This document shows positions 1-10,479 of a DNA stretch of 64,000 nucleotides, in pieces. This DNA comes from Diprion similis (lineage: Eukaryota > Arthropoda > Insecta > Hymenoptera > Diprionidae). Each line of letters starts with the position of its first letter. The stretch's first letter is position 1. Position numbers and translations under genes: made by a program. The stretch spans positions 2,346,501-2,410,500 of the forward strand of contig NC_060113.1 in assembly GCF_021155765.1 (NCBI RefSeq), written 5' to 3'. The notes beneath the pieces were generated by a model. The model ran no database searches, was not told where the DNA came from, and saw only the letters and a program-made list of their open reading frames with translations.

Positions 1-1533
1 CTTTAAACTGAAAACTCTAACAATTATCTAGCAGGCTACACGTCAAACCACAAAATTGTTGAATTTTTGTTGATTTTTATGAAAGTATGAGTTCGCAATT
101 AACTAGTCATTCGGTAAAGTTATTTAACGATTTCTTATTCACGTTCGTCTTTCTCTTTACCATACTAGTAGGATGTGAAAATTTAAACCATCCGCTCTAC
201 TTACATAGACACCCCTTCATTCATTCTAATGGGCACTGAGAGGATCTTGGCCAATAAATCACGTGATATCAGTGGTTATGGAGTTCTTCAGCTGTGCAGA
301 AAAGCATCCTTAAGGCTTATCCAGCAGCACAGAACGGTCTTCATCTTCACCACCATATCGCACGACTTTGAGACATGTTGCTCGTCACATTTCGGAGTAA
401 GTTTACTTTCTTAACATCCCACGATTGGCCTTGATCCGTTTGAAATTGACACACTTTCGCAGACTTTGATCTGTCACAAAAATACTGAACCAGACAACCG
501 TATACTAAGGGTACACAAATATGTGATTAACCTGGTTAATTAATTATCGAATTGTTTTTGAATTGTGGTCCTCACCTGAATAAATACACAGAACTGTAAC
601 GTTTTAGTGTCCACAACTAATATTTAACAATTCTTGACTTATTTTGGCGTGAAGATGTTTTCAATTTGGGTTGCCGTGTAGTACATAAAATGGTAATGAA
701 ACAGATCATATTAGTTCGTGGAACATAGCTCGTCGGACTATCTACATGTGATGTTCGCAAAAAGTTTCTGTCCTCTCTATTTTTTCGAAATTGTCGTGGG
801 TTACAAAAAATCGTTGTCTATTGTATCGTGGTAACCATAATCATTGTTCGCCATTATTGCATATTTAACCACCGTAAGAATATCCAAACGTTGATGTAAC
901 GAGCAGCCTGGATGGTCCCCATAATAACCCAGTGAATAAACATTCTGTAGCTTTACCGAAAACTTTCGAACCGTTTGAGTATGGTAGTATCGAATCGGAG
1001 ATTTTTTTTGAAAAGCACAAGTGACGTTGAACTGCTCTTCACCTTCACGAGTGTACTACTAGTATCCAGCATCGTCTCTATCGATCTTCACTACTTCCTG
1101 AATTAGTTTCATGAAACTTCAACTGTAACAGAAATCATCGAAGCGATACGCTACTACACTGGTGTGTATAAAAATATTTGATTGATCGGTCACTGATCAG
1201 CACAAGTCCTAACATTTGAACAAATAATAGATATTTTATGTTTAATATGCCATAGACGTAGTGCAACGCACCATATTACGTACGTGGTAAGCTTAAATTT
1301 AAATGTAAAGAGGATTTTTTTTTATCCATTTCAGTTTACGCGTTGAGGTCATTACCGTATCCAGAAAGTTTGTTTTCTTCGTTTTTTCAAAGCTTCTGCA
1401 AAAAATTCACTGAAAATTACATTTTTATCGCACTGTGGTGATCATAGTAATGAGCTGGCATTAAGTGCACGATAACTCATTGAACGAACATTCAATACAT
1501 TTACCTGAAGCAGCCGAACCGTTCGATATCACC
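1..1533. other. Region upstream of the first laccase gene
   Basis: No coding exon can be supported here. The longest plus-strand open frame (229-414, 61 codons) resembles no family I know. The stretch is AT-rich with no large repeat. It should contain the promoter and untranslated leader of the laccase gene that begins coding at 1534. An open frame running from 1465 begins with GTG, so the ATG at 1534 is the better start. Confidence 0.5.
1167..1195 (+). promoter_or_regulatory. Possible TATA box and initiator of the first laccase gene
   Basis: TATAAA at 1167-1172 is followed about 25 bases later by TCACTG (1190-1195), a loose match to the arthropod initiator TCAGT. If this is the start site, the leader would be about 340 nt or would contain an intron. 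Only the motifs are seen; use as a promoter is inferred. Confidence 0.22.
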
Positions 1534-4500
1534 ATGATATCACCGAAGAGAAAAAATTCTGCAAAACGCTTAAATTACGTCCAGCGATACTACTTCTTCA
1601 CCCACACATTATTGATATTCGGAATGATCTTCGTCGATCTTTCAGATGCCCATTCTGCTCGACTATGTGATGGTAAGATGGATTTTTTATCAGAATATGC
1701 TATATGAAAACATGTTATTTTCTCAAGACATCTGACCAAGTGAAAGTGTTCTATGATTGTGAGTGCTGATGAAAGAAAGTCACACCAGCCACCAGCATTT
1801 TTGATGATGAAATTATTCACAGTCTCATTTTCGTGCAGTCTGTTGCATATCACAGTACAGTTGTGGCATTGTAATTTTAATTGACAAACTTCTAGATGAA
1901 GGACCGATGGAAATGAAAAACTCTCAATATTTGTCGACACCACAGGAATGCGCACGTCAATGCACAGACGATGAATTCCCAAGAACCTGCTACTATCATT
2001 TTACGGTAGAATTATACAGCATTCTTGGCACGTGAGTGAAACCACTTTCAGAAATTTTGTTCCTCGCAAGGGGCTTGACTAAATAACGCAGTTACCAAAC
2101 AGCCTGATGGTTATAGTTCGGAATACCAAATGGATTTTCAATGACAATATCTTATTTCAATCAACCAGCGCCTGCAAACTCTGTACACCTGGTCCAAACA
2201 ACTCACTGACTAACGAGTGTCAGTGCATCACTTCCGATGGTATAGAGACGAGCGTTTTAACCGTGAACAGAATGCTACCTGGACCCAGTATCCAGGTATG
2301 CTTGGGTGATAAGGTCATCGTGGATGTCCTGAATCAAATGGAAGGAATGGAACTCTCGGTTCACTGGCATGGCATTTACCAGAAAAAATCGCCTTACTAC
2401 GACGGTGTACCTTTCGTAACTCAATGCCCGATTTTTCAGGGAAATACCTTCAGGTTAGTTTGTCGAAACATTAAAATACCATGAGACTGTACAGATTTTG
2501 TCCGAAAGTCAAGAGTGATATTGAACACAAAGTACAAATAATATAATTATCACAATTTGAGGTATCAATGGGTTGCCGAAAACCCCGGTACACACTTTTG
2601 GCACTCTCACACCGGTCTGCAAGAAATGGATGGCATCTACGGGAATCTGATCATTCGGCAGCCACCTTATCAAGAGCCCAACGCCGATCTTTATGACGAC
2701 GATTCACCGGAACACATCGTACTGATTAGTGACCTCTTACACGAAATGGCTACCGAACGATTCCCAGGGCTGTTGAAAAAACATAAAGGGCAGGGCGCAG
2801 TTTCGATTTTGATTAACGGAAAAGGACAGTACACGGTACAAGAAAAAATAACAAGGAGAGTTCTCGACCTTCGGACCATGGATTCTGCTGAAACTTCTAA
2901 GGATTTTTCTCCATCCCAAAATCTGAGGCTTCTGATGCGTTTTTTTGTCCGCTGGGATTTTTTTCGCACAGCTTACAATACCTAAGATAGTCTAAAATTT
3001 GCAATTTATACTTCACTATAGCTCAGGCTAAGGAAACGATCCTAGAAGTTTGAGCAAAAGCCACGATCCAGAGATCTGACACTCTTCTTGATCCATCTTT
3101 TTTCCATCTGACTAATAGGTTTTTCACACATCGTTTCACTTTCTAGGATCCAAATTTTGGCACTACGACTAACACGCCGTTGGAAGAGTTTGACGTATCG
3201 GCGGGAAAAAAATACAGATTTAGAATGATCGCTGCTTTCTCATCTGTATGCCCTGTTCAACTCACAGTCGAAGAACACAAGCTGACCGTGATAGCCACAG
3301 ATGGTCAACCGGTGGAACCTATCGTCGTCGATAGTATAGTCTTGTTCGCAGGTAAGGAAAGAGCATCCCTCTTTGTCTTTGGAAAAATGATTTAATTTAT
3401 TATCTCGAATTCATTGCAGGTGAGCGATACGATTTTATGATTTGCGCCAACCAAACGTCGCAACCCTACTGGATGCAGATGCGTGCTCTCGGGGAATGCG
3501 GTATCACCAGAGTTCAACAACTCGCAATTCTTCGCTATGACGGCCATGGGGAATCCACAAGACCTTGTTCCAAATCACCAACTTACGATCAGGGGCTTTC
3601 CACGGGAGTGGTGAGCCATTTTGCCATTAATTTAACCCTGCACCTATTTTATTTAGTCTTGAACTAGGTAACCCCGATGTAATAGTTTCTAATCATACTT
3701 CATCCTAGGTTCTTAACCAACTGGGTTCAAGTTGCGACACAACAGATACGAACGTCGTGTGCGTTGGTTCTCTACGAAAAGCCGGATATGTCGACGAAAG
3801 CATTCTTGGACCAGAGCCAGACGTCAGAGTCTGGTTGCCATTTCATTTCATGGACTACGAACCGCAGCAACTCTTCCAGCCAAAAACCTATCGTCCATTC
3901 ATGCGTAGGAAACAGTTTTGGATATTTATTTTATGTACTAGAATACACTGCAAAATTTGTCAACAATTAACTGTGCGTGTATTCGTTCACAGTTCCACTG
4001 CCTGGTATTGAAAGCATTGCATTAGTTGGCAATAGGTCATTCTCTTTACCATCGGCACCACTTTTGACACAAAGGAATGACATACCGAAATCAGAAATTT
4101 GTGAGGGTGAAAGACCTCCAGCTAATTGCAGTTCGCCCTGCATTTGTACGCACATCGTTAACTTTACTCTTGATTCAGTGGGTGAACTAATCCTCTTTGA
4201 CGCAGGTATACTACGAAATTCATGCAAGTACTTTCAACTTTTCGAAGTATGTTTTGCTCTTCTCTGTCTTTCCAGGTCCGAATACCAATTTGTCCCATCC
4301 GATGCATCTGCATGGGCACTCCTTCAGCGTGATTGGCCAGGGTCCATCGCCGGAACCCAACGCAACCCTCCTCACCTTAGAGCAGATTAAAGAATTCGAC
4401 AGAAAGGGACTACTTCGTAGGCAATTCGACAGGCCACCTTCCAAAGACACCATTGCTGTGGGACCGGCTACTTACGCCATCTTAAGATTCCGCGCCAATA

Positions 4501-4761
4501 ACCCAGGCAAATTATCGGGACTCCTATAGATACAATTATCCTATGTTTACAATTCAAAACATCCAGCGTCTGACAGTTTTACTCCTTCTCTCAGGCTACT
4601 GGCTATTCCACTGTCACTTCACGTTCCACATAGTGATCGGCATGTCTGCTGTCTTTAACGTTGGTCAGCCCTCAGATCTACCGCCAATTCCACGAGACTT
4701 TCCGGTTTGCGGTAATCATCTACCGCCAATCAAGTTTGCCGGAGACAGTTCGACATACTGA
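1534..4761 (+). CDS. Laccase-like multicopper oxidase, upstream tandem copy
   Basis: This is a secreted blue copper oxidase of the insect laccase family, which oxidises phenols or metals and reduces O2 to water. Ten exons join to 678 residues: 1534-1672, 1896-2031, 2169-2453, 2562-2835, 3147-3351, 3420-3610, 3709-3904, 3993-4205, 4276-4506, 4595-4761. The N-terminus is basic, then hydrophobic (roughly residues 17-38), and looks like a signal peptide. A short Cys-containing segment precedes the first cupredoxin domain. The copper ligands are HWHG (157-160), HFWHSH (198-203), HPMHLH (554-559) and HCHFTFHIVIGM (629-640), so all ten His and the Cys of the T1/T2/T3 centres are present, with Met640 as the axial residue. 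Intron 9 needs a GC donor. The exon structure matches the next gene downstream. The long Cys-rich N-terminal region typical of cuticle-tanning laccase 2 is absent, so substrate and role are unknown. Confidence 0.9.
4507..4594 (+). other. GC-AG intron (intron 9 of the first laccase)
   Basis: The frame and homology with the downstream paralog require the exon to end at 4506 (CCAG) and resume at 4595. The donor is therefore GCAAAT rather than GT. The acceptor is a normal pyrimidine tract ending in CAG. The paralog has a GT donor at this position. Confidence 0.75.
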
Positions 4762-4880
4762 TCCTGTATCATCGATAGAAAAATTAATCTACCCTGATAA
4801 GTGAAACGTCCAGTTAACATAGATTATTTTTGAAAATAATTTGTAAACTTTTGTATAGTAGTATACTTATTTTTGTGGAC

Positions 4881-4904
4881 AAAAAAAAAAAAAAAAAAAA
4901 AAAA
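4881..4904 (+). repeat. Poly(A) tract in the 3' flank of the first laccase
   Basis: This is an uninterrupted run of 24 A residues, 120 bases after the stop codon and upstream of the best polyadenylation signal. It is a simple homopolymer. There is no flanking duplication that would mark a retrocopy. Confidence 0.9.
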
Positions 4905-5145
4905 CACTTGTCACTAACAATAAGGCAACAATACTACTGTGTCAATGTAAAAGTTTTTCACCGTTGGAATGTTACGCGAATTTTCTCGTTACGCAAATCA
5001 TTAACCCAGAATATTGTAACTATTAGTATCTACGAGGTACTGTATGATTCGAATTTTTTTACACTGACGATATGTGTTTCGAGTACACTTCTAAGCCTTT
5101 TCGCTACTCCCTGTATACACATGGGTATTTGCCTATATGATACCT

Positions 5146-5151
5146 AATAAA
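5146..5151 (+). promoter_or_regulatory. Candidate polyadenylation signal of the first laccase
   Basis: This is a canonical AATAAA 385 bases after the stop codon. I saw no closer canonical hexamer, so the 3' UTR would be about 400 nt. Confidence 0.45.
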
Positions 5152-6698
5152 ACTAGAATCCGGCTTGGAATTGATTTGCTAAAGCGCAGATAAGTATCGA
5201 TAGCCGTTCGAGCGTTAGTTTCAGTAATGAAGAAAAAATCAAATATCATAGTGGTTATTAAAAAATTAATGCCTTACGCAAAGACTTGGCCCATGGTGTT
5301 CAGTCAACTGTGATAACTAGCCATGCGTTATCGGAATTTTTCCCGTTTTACCCAACCACGTTGTCTTTCACTTTCTACTAGATTTTCGCCACGCCCAACT
5401 CACGCGAAGTTATATACGCTTTCAGTGATACCCGACACATAACAATAAGCGATATAACCAGTTTCATTTTCAACGTACATATATTCGCAAAGCAGAACTT
5501 CCGACGTTTCACGCTTTACATCGCGTGTAGCTGCTTTGACGAAAGTCAAGACTATACAAATGCAAGTTCCGTGCGAGCTCTGCGAAACAATCTTCGCCCT
5601 CGATCTCCACTCTAGATCCAAACAGGCTTTTATCAATATTACGCAAAGCCACCGCAAATGGGTGCAGACAGTTTTAGCACTTCCGGGACTCTTGTACGTT
5701 CATATTTGATCGCTAATTACCGCTACCAAAGTGCTCAACCGCTTACAGTAGCAACGACCATCTGCGGCAAGCATTTACGAATGAATTATGACTGTTTCAG
5801 TTGAAATCCGCTACACACCGAAGCGTATGCACGCAGCTATGATCTTTACATGCGCATTTTACGTTTCTATTCCGCAGTCGTCTGTACATCGTTGCAGACA
5901 GCCAACTGTGGAGAAGTTATTTTTATTGAAATTATTCAGAGATAACAACCCCGAAGAAACTTGAAGTATTCAAATTCGATAGTCCAAGTTCCTTTGCAAA
6001 CAACAGCCACATGGAATTTTCATAAGAATTTAAAATTCATGTATGCAGTTGTAATAAGCAGTACGTTATCGATAGATAATTATAACGCAGAACTCGATGA
6101 ATTGATTTATCGAGAAAAATTTTTCAATCCAGAAGCTGTTCTACATATGCAATGAATTTTTCATTCAAAGTATTTTGAAAGGAGAAATAATTATATTACA
6201 AAATGATTAATCTAGTTTGATGACCGAAATGTTCACATGAGAATTCGTTCAAGCGTGATATCGATTTAACACGTAGGTGTAAGTTGCCAGTATTTATGTT
6301 CTCGGGTTGAAAATTAATGACACAGTAGTTAGAAAGTAACATGACAGGATAAAATCAGCAAATTTTATGCCTGACAAGGCCAGAGCTTGTCTCAAATTAT
6401 AATTGAAGTTTAATTAATTTTCCACTATCTATTCCAGTTCTATCTCATCAATCACACGATGCACCAACCAACCGTTCGTTGCGTGACAAAAATCATAGAG
6501 ATACGCTATTTACTCAGCAATATTATAGGATATTAAGTGCGTTGAACGGTGAAACTTTTCTCCATCGATGTGCCGCTGCTCGACAACGAGCTCTTCCCAC
6601 ACCTTGCACCTCCTAGAAAACACGTGAGCTAAGTTAGCAGCCTAAGTTTGTAAAGCGGAGTTAGCTGAATAAGCTCAGATCATATCCAACGGCTCGAC
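5152..6698. other. Spacer between the two laccase genes
   Basis: About 1.5 kb of AT-rich DNA lies between the poly(A) signal of the first laccase and the start codon of the second. No conserved coding segment is visible. The minus-strand frame at 5400-5657 looks like a chance open frame. The promoter of the second gene should lie here, but no clear TATA box was seen just upstream of 6699. Confidence 0.5.
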
Positions 6699-9600
6699 AT
6701 GCTCCTTCATGGCGCGTTCCTGGTGCATTTGGCCTTCACCTGCATCTCAGCAAGTGCTCGATATCACCACGGATACAGTGGTAATCACGGTCAGTATAGA
6801 ATTCGGTCTGATTTACCCCTAAGCGTATATTGAAACTCGCGAAATTGGATGAAAAATTTTTCTCTCACTGGTGTGTATTTTTTTTAATTTCATCAATAGA
6901 CAACGAAATCGATTTCAACGAACCTGATGATGGTCAAGGGAAATATCTTGAGCCAAATTTTTCGACACCGGAGGAATGTGCCAGAGCCTGTAGGGACGAC
7001 GAAATGCCACGCTACTGTTACTACCAATTTATTTTGGAGTATTACGCGACAATGAACAGGTATGTGAAAATCTCTTTGTGTATTTTCAAGACGTGAAAGC
7101 AGCGTGAAATTATGAAACATATTTGCACATGCAGGGCTTAGAAAGGCGTTTGCGATTAATATGGGCAAATAATTGTAAATACACTTGTAAACTCGAACGC
7201 AAAAAATGACACGCGATGAATAATTTCATTTTTTCACAGAGCGTGCGAGCTGTGCAAACCTAACAACACCAATCAAATATCTAACGTTCCGCAATGCCAG
7301 TGCATCGAAGCCGATGGATTCGAGCGTGGAATGCTGTCGATTAACAGGATGCTGCCTGGACCAAGCATTCAAGTCTGTCAGGACGACATTATCGTCGTCG
7401 ACGTTCGGAACAATATCGAAGGGATGGAAGTCGCCATCCACTGGCATGGCATTTGGCAGCAGGACTATCAATACTTCGATGGAGTACCGTTTCTCACCCA
7501 GTGTCCCATCACCTCGGGAACAACGTTCAGGTAGATAATATATTGGAGATTGATTTTTCTACTGCTAAGAGTCTTGCAAGAAAAGTAGCGCAGATGTACC
7601 TTGTGGTTTATTTTATTAGTCTAGACTATTAAACATTAGACAAGTGTTCAAGGCGTTCGACTAGCCCCAAGAAATAAGGAATGCCACTTTTGAGGGCATA
7701 TAGTATCGTCTGCTGATATTGAATGACGTCCAATTGGTTTTATCGAAAAGTGTCACATCGATATTAAAAAATCCTGAAACAAACGATTTTTGGGGGTAAA
7801 CTTTAGGGATGGTTTTTACCATTTGAACGGTTGAATCAACACACAAAAGAAAAATACGTGTCTGATGATTTTTTATGTGCTACAACATGTCAGAGAATGA
7901 AGAGAATCAGTGAAGTTGTATATCAGCTGATTCTGATGCATTTGCCAGGTACCAATTCGCCGCCAGTAATCCAGGCACTCATTTTTACCACTCGCACGCG
8001 GGCTTGCAAAAAATTGATGGTCAGTACGGTAGTCTGATAGTCCGTCAACCACCGAGCGCCGATCCATACACTTCGCTATACGAGATGGACCTTCTCACGC
8101 ACGTGATCCTGTTGAGCGATTGGATGCACGAAATGTCAAGCGAGCGGTTTCCGGGACGGGTTAAAAATAATCCTGGACAAGTACCGGAAAACGTTCTGAT
8201 CAACGGAAAGGGACGCTGGAAGGTGATGACTCAAATTTCCAGAAATTAGCAGCGACATTGCAGCAAAGCTTTAAGGTAGATATTCTGCATTTGCAGGATC
8301 CAGCGACAAACAAGACGACTTCCGTTCAACTGGAAACGTTCGTAGTCCAAACCGGAAAGAAGTACCGTTTCAGGATGATAAACGCTTTCAGTTCAGTTTG
8401 TCCGGCGCAGATGACCATCGAAGGACATTCGCTAACTCTGATTGCCCAGGACGGCGAGTCAGTGGAGCCCATCTCCGTGGACACGATAGTTTCTTCATCA
8501 GGTGAGCGATGGCATTAATTATGTCGTGGATTTGGCTCTACCAAATCGTGACAGCATTAGTGATCAGCGTGACTGTTCATCCTCGTTCAGGTGAACGCGT
8601 GGACTTCATCTTGGATGCAAATCAGGCCGTTGGAACTTATTGGATTCAAGTGCGAGCCATTGGCGAGTGCATTAGATTTAGTCCCAGCCAGGTTGCCATC
8701 CTCAAGTACACCGGCGGTTCTGGAAGTCCAAAAACTCCTCAACCCAGTTACCGAGCCGGACTTAAACAAGGCATCGTGAGTTCATTGGTTGTCAGTGTTC
8801 GGTGAAAAATACGGACCACATGGACGTTGACTTTGGCTCCACTCTTTACAGGTCTACAACCCTCTGGATGCCAAGTGCGACGTACCCAGACCTGACGCAG
8901 TGTGCCCGAATCAGTTGAAATCCCTTGCACCAGTGCCACGAGAAGTCCTGAAAGCCCAACCGGACCATCGGATCATTCTACCTTATCGATTCCATTCGTA
9001 TAATAATTCGGTTCACAATTTGTTTAAGCCTGGATCCTACCCTCGATTCCTAGGCAAGCTCGTTGATCTTGTATTATTTTTGCACTGGTTGAACGTCGGA
9101 GTTCATAATTTTGGAGAAATTTGTAACTTTTTGTCTCGTCATCCACAGTGGCAGCAGACGCGGATCATCTGACCAGTCTGGTCGATGGCATATCGTTTGT
9201 TTTCCCGGAAGTGCCTCCGCTCTCTCAATCAATAACCGGATCTGACACTTGCAATCGAATTAATCTACCGCGAAACTGCGGAATTCCGTGCGAATGCCCC
9301 CATACTCATCACATCAAAAAAGGTGCTATTGTAGAAGTTGTCATATACGACGAAGGTAAGAAGGAAAAATGTGAATTACCCTCGCGGAAGATACTTTAAT
9401 GGTTTTCAAAACTCGTTCTTGCAGTGTCCCAGCCCATGCTAGGTCATCCGTTTCACCTCCACGGGTATTCTTTTAAAATTTTGAAAATCGGACGGTTCAC
9501 GGACGGAAGAAACATCTCGAAAAATGACATTGCGGGCGTTATTCACGAGCATCAAATGATGCTGGATTCAGCACAGTACGTGAGGCCGGCTGGAAAAGAC

Positions 9601-9955
9601 ACAGTTTCAGTTCCTCATGCCGGATACGTCATCTTTCGCTTTAAGGCTGATAATCCTGGTACGCAGTTTGTTAGGACACGATTTTTATCAGCTGATTTAA
9701 GTTCAACCGTGTTTCATCGTCTATCAATCAAAGTGACCAGAGTGGTTTGACCTTTCTTGAATTCTTTCAGGATGGTGGCTACTGCATTGCCATTTTCTTT
9801 ACCACATCTCCATCGGAATGAACGCCATTTTTCACGTTGGTGAGAAAACTGATCTCCCTCCTGTACCTCCGATGTTTCCCACCTGCCATAGCTATACACC
9901 TGAAGTGCGACCGAATTTTCCGTACTCGTACAAGGGTAACAGCTCCACGCGGTGA
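6699..9955 (+). CDS. Laccase-like multicopper oxidase, downstream tandem copy
   Basis: This is a second secreted laccase-family oxidase. Ten exons: 6699-6789 (or ending at 6780, see below), 6900-7059, 7240-7530, 7949-8222, 8297-8501, 8591-8775, 8852-9053, 9149-9355, 9425-9658, 9771-9955. They join to about 677 residues. The first about 20 residues are a compact hydrophobic signal peptide ending near Ala-Ser-Ala. The copper ligands are HWHG (151-154), HFYHSH (192-197), HPFHLH (546-551) and HCHFLYHISIGM (622-633), all intact. Every intron sits at the same place and phase as in the copy at 1534-4761, which shows a tandem duplication. Two donors in the same phase are possible for exon 1 (after 6780, gtaatc; after 6789, gtcagt); the choice changes the protein by three residues. 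Intron 7 uses a GC donor. Physiological substrate unknown. Confidence 0.9.
9054..9148 (+). other. GC-AG intron (intron 7 of the second laccase)
   Basis: The exon must end at 9053 (TAG) for the frame to continue at 9149. This gives the donor GCAAGC, a close match to the GC-AG consensus. The equivalent intron of the upstream paralog starts with GTAGGA, so the GC donor is specific to this copy. Confidence 0.75.
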
Positions 9956-10065
9956 TCAAAGACAGAATGTAAAAAAATAATTTAGTTACCAAAATAATTG
10001 GATGATTCTTCAGGATTATGATATAACGTTAGTGATTTTCTAGTCTTTGATAAAAAAAAAAAATG

Positions 10066-10075
10066 AATAAATAAA
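10066..10075 (+). promoter_or_regulatory. Overlapping polyadenylation signals of the second laccase
   Basis: Two overlapping AATAAA hexamers (10066-10071 and 10070-10075) lie about 110 bases after the stop codon. This is a normal spacing for a short 3' UTR. Confidence 0.6.
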
Positions 10076-10479
10076 ATGTTATCGTTCAAATTTAATTATA
10101 CAAAAAAAAGAAATAGAAATTATCAACAAATGAGGAATCAAAATTATAAAAATCGCATCTAAATGACATGTGCATAAATTGAAATCTCCCTGAAGGACAA
10201 GAATATATATATAGTCTTATATCATCAACAGCTTGTGTTAATCAATCAAATTGCCGATCGTCAACAACTTTTCTAGAAGTCGACCATAAATCAATTGACC
10301 GAACTTCTCAGTCAAGAGTTCCAAAATCAATATACAATTGGCATGCACTGATTATTTAAACCAAATGATCTACGAGAAAGTAGAAAAAAAAATCAATGGG
10401 CGCCTAAGGTTATGCATACCGCTTGCATCCCTGAAGAAGATTTGCTTAGCTGCCAAACGACAGGCGCGTTAAGCCCCTA

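Noticed and set aside
1465-1533. Upstream extension of the first laccase to 1465
   Set aside because: That frame starts with GTG, and the ATG at 1534 gives a better signal-peptide start. Nuclear insect genes rarely start at GTG.
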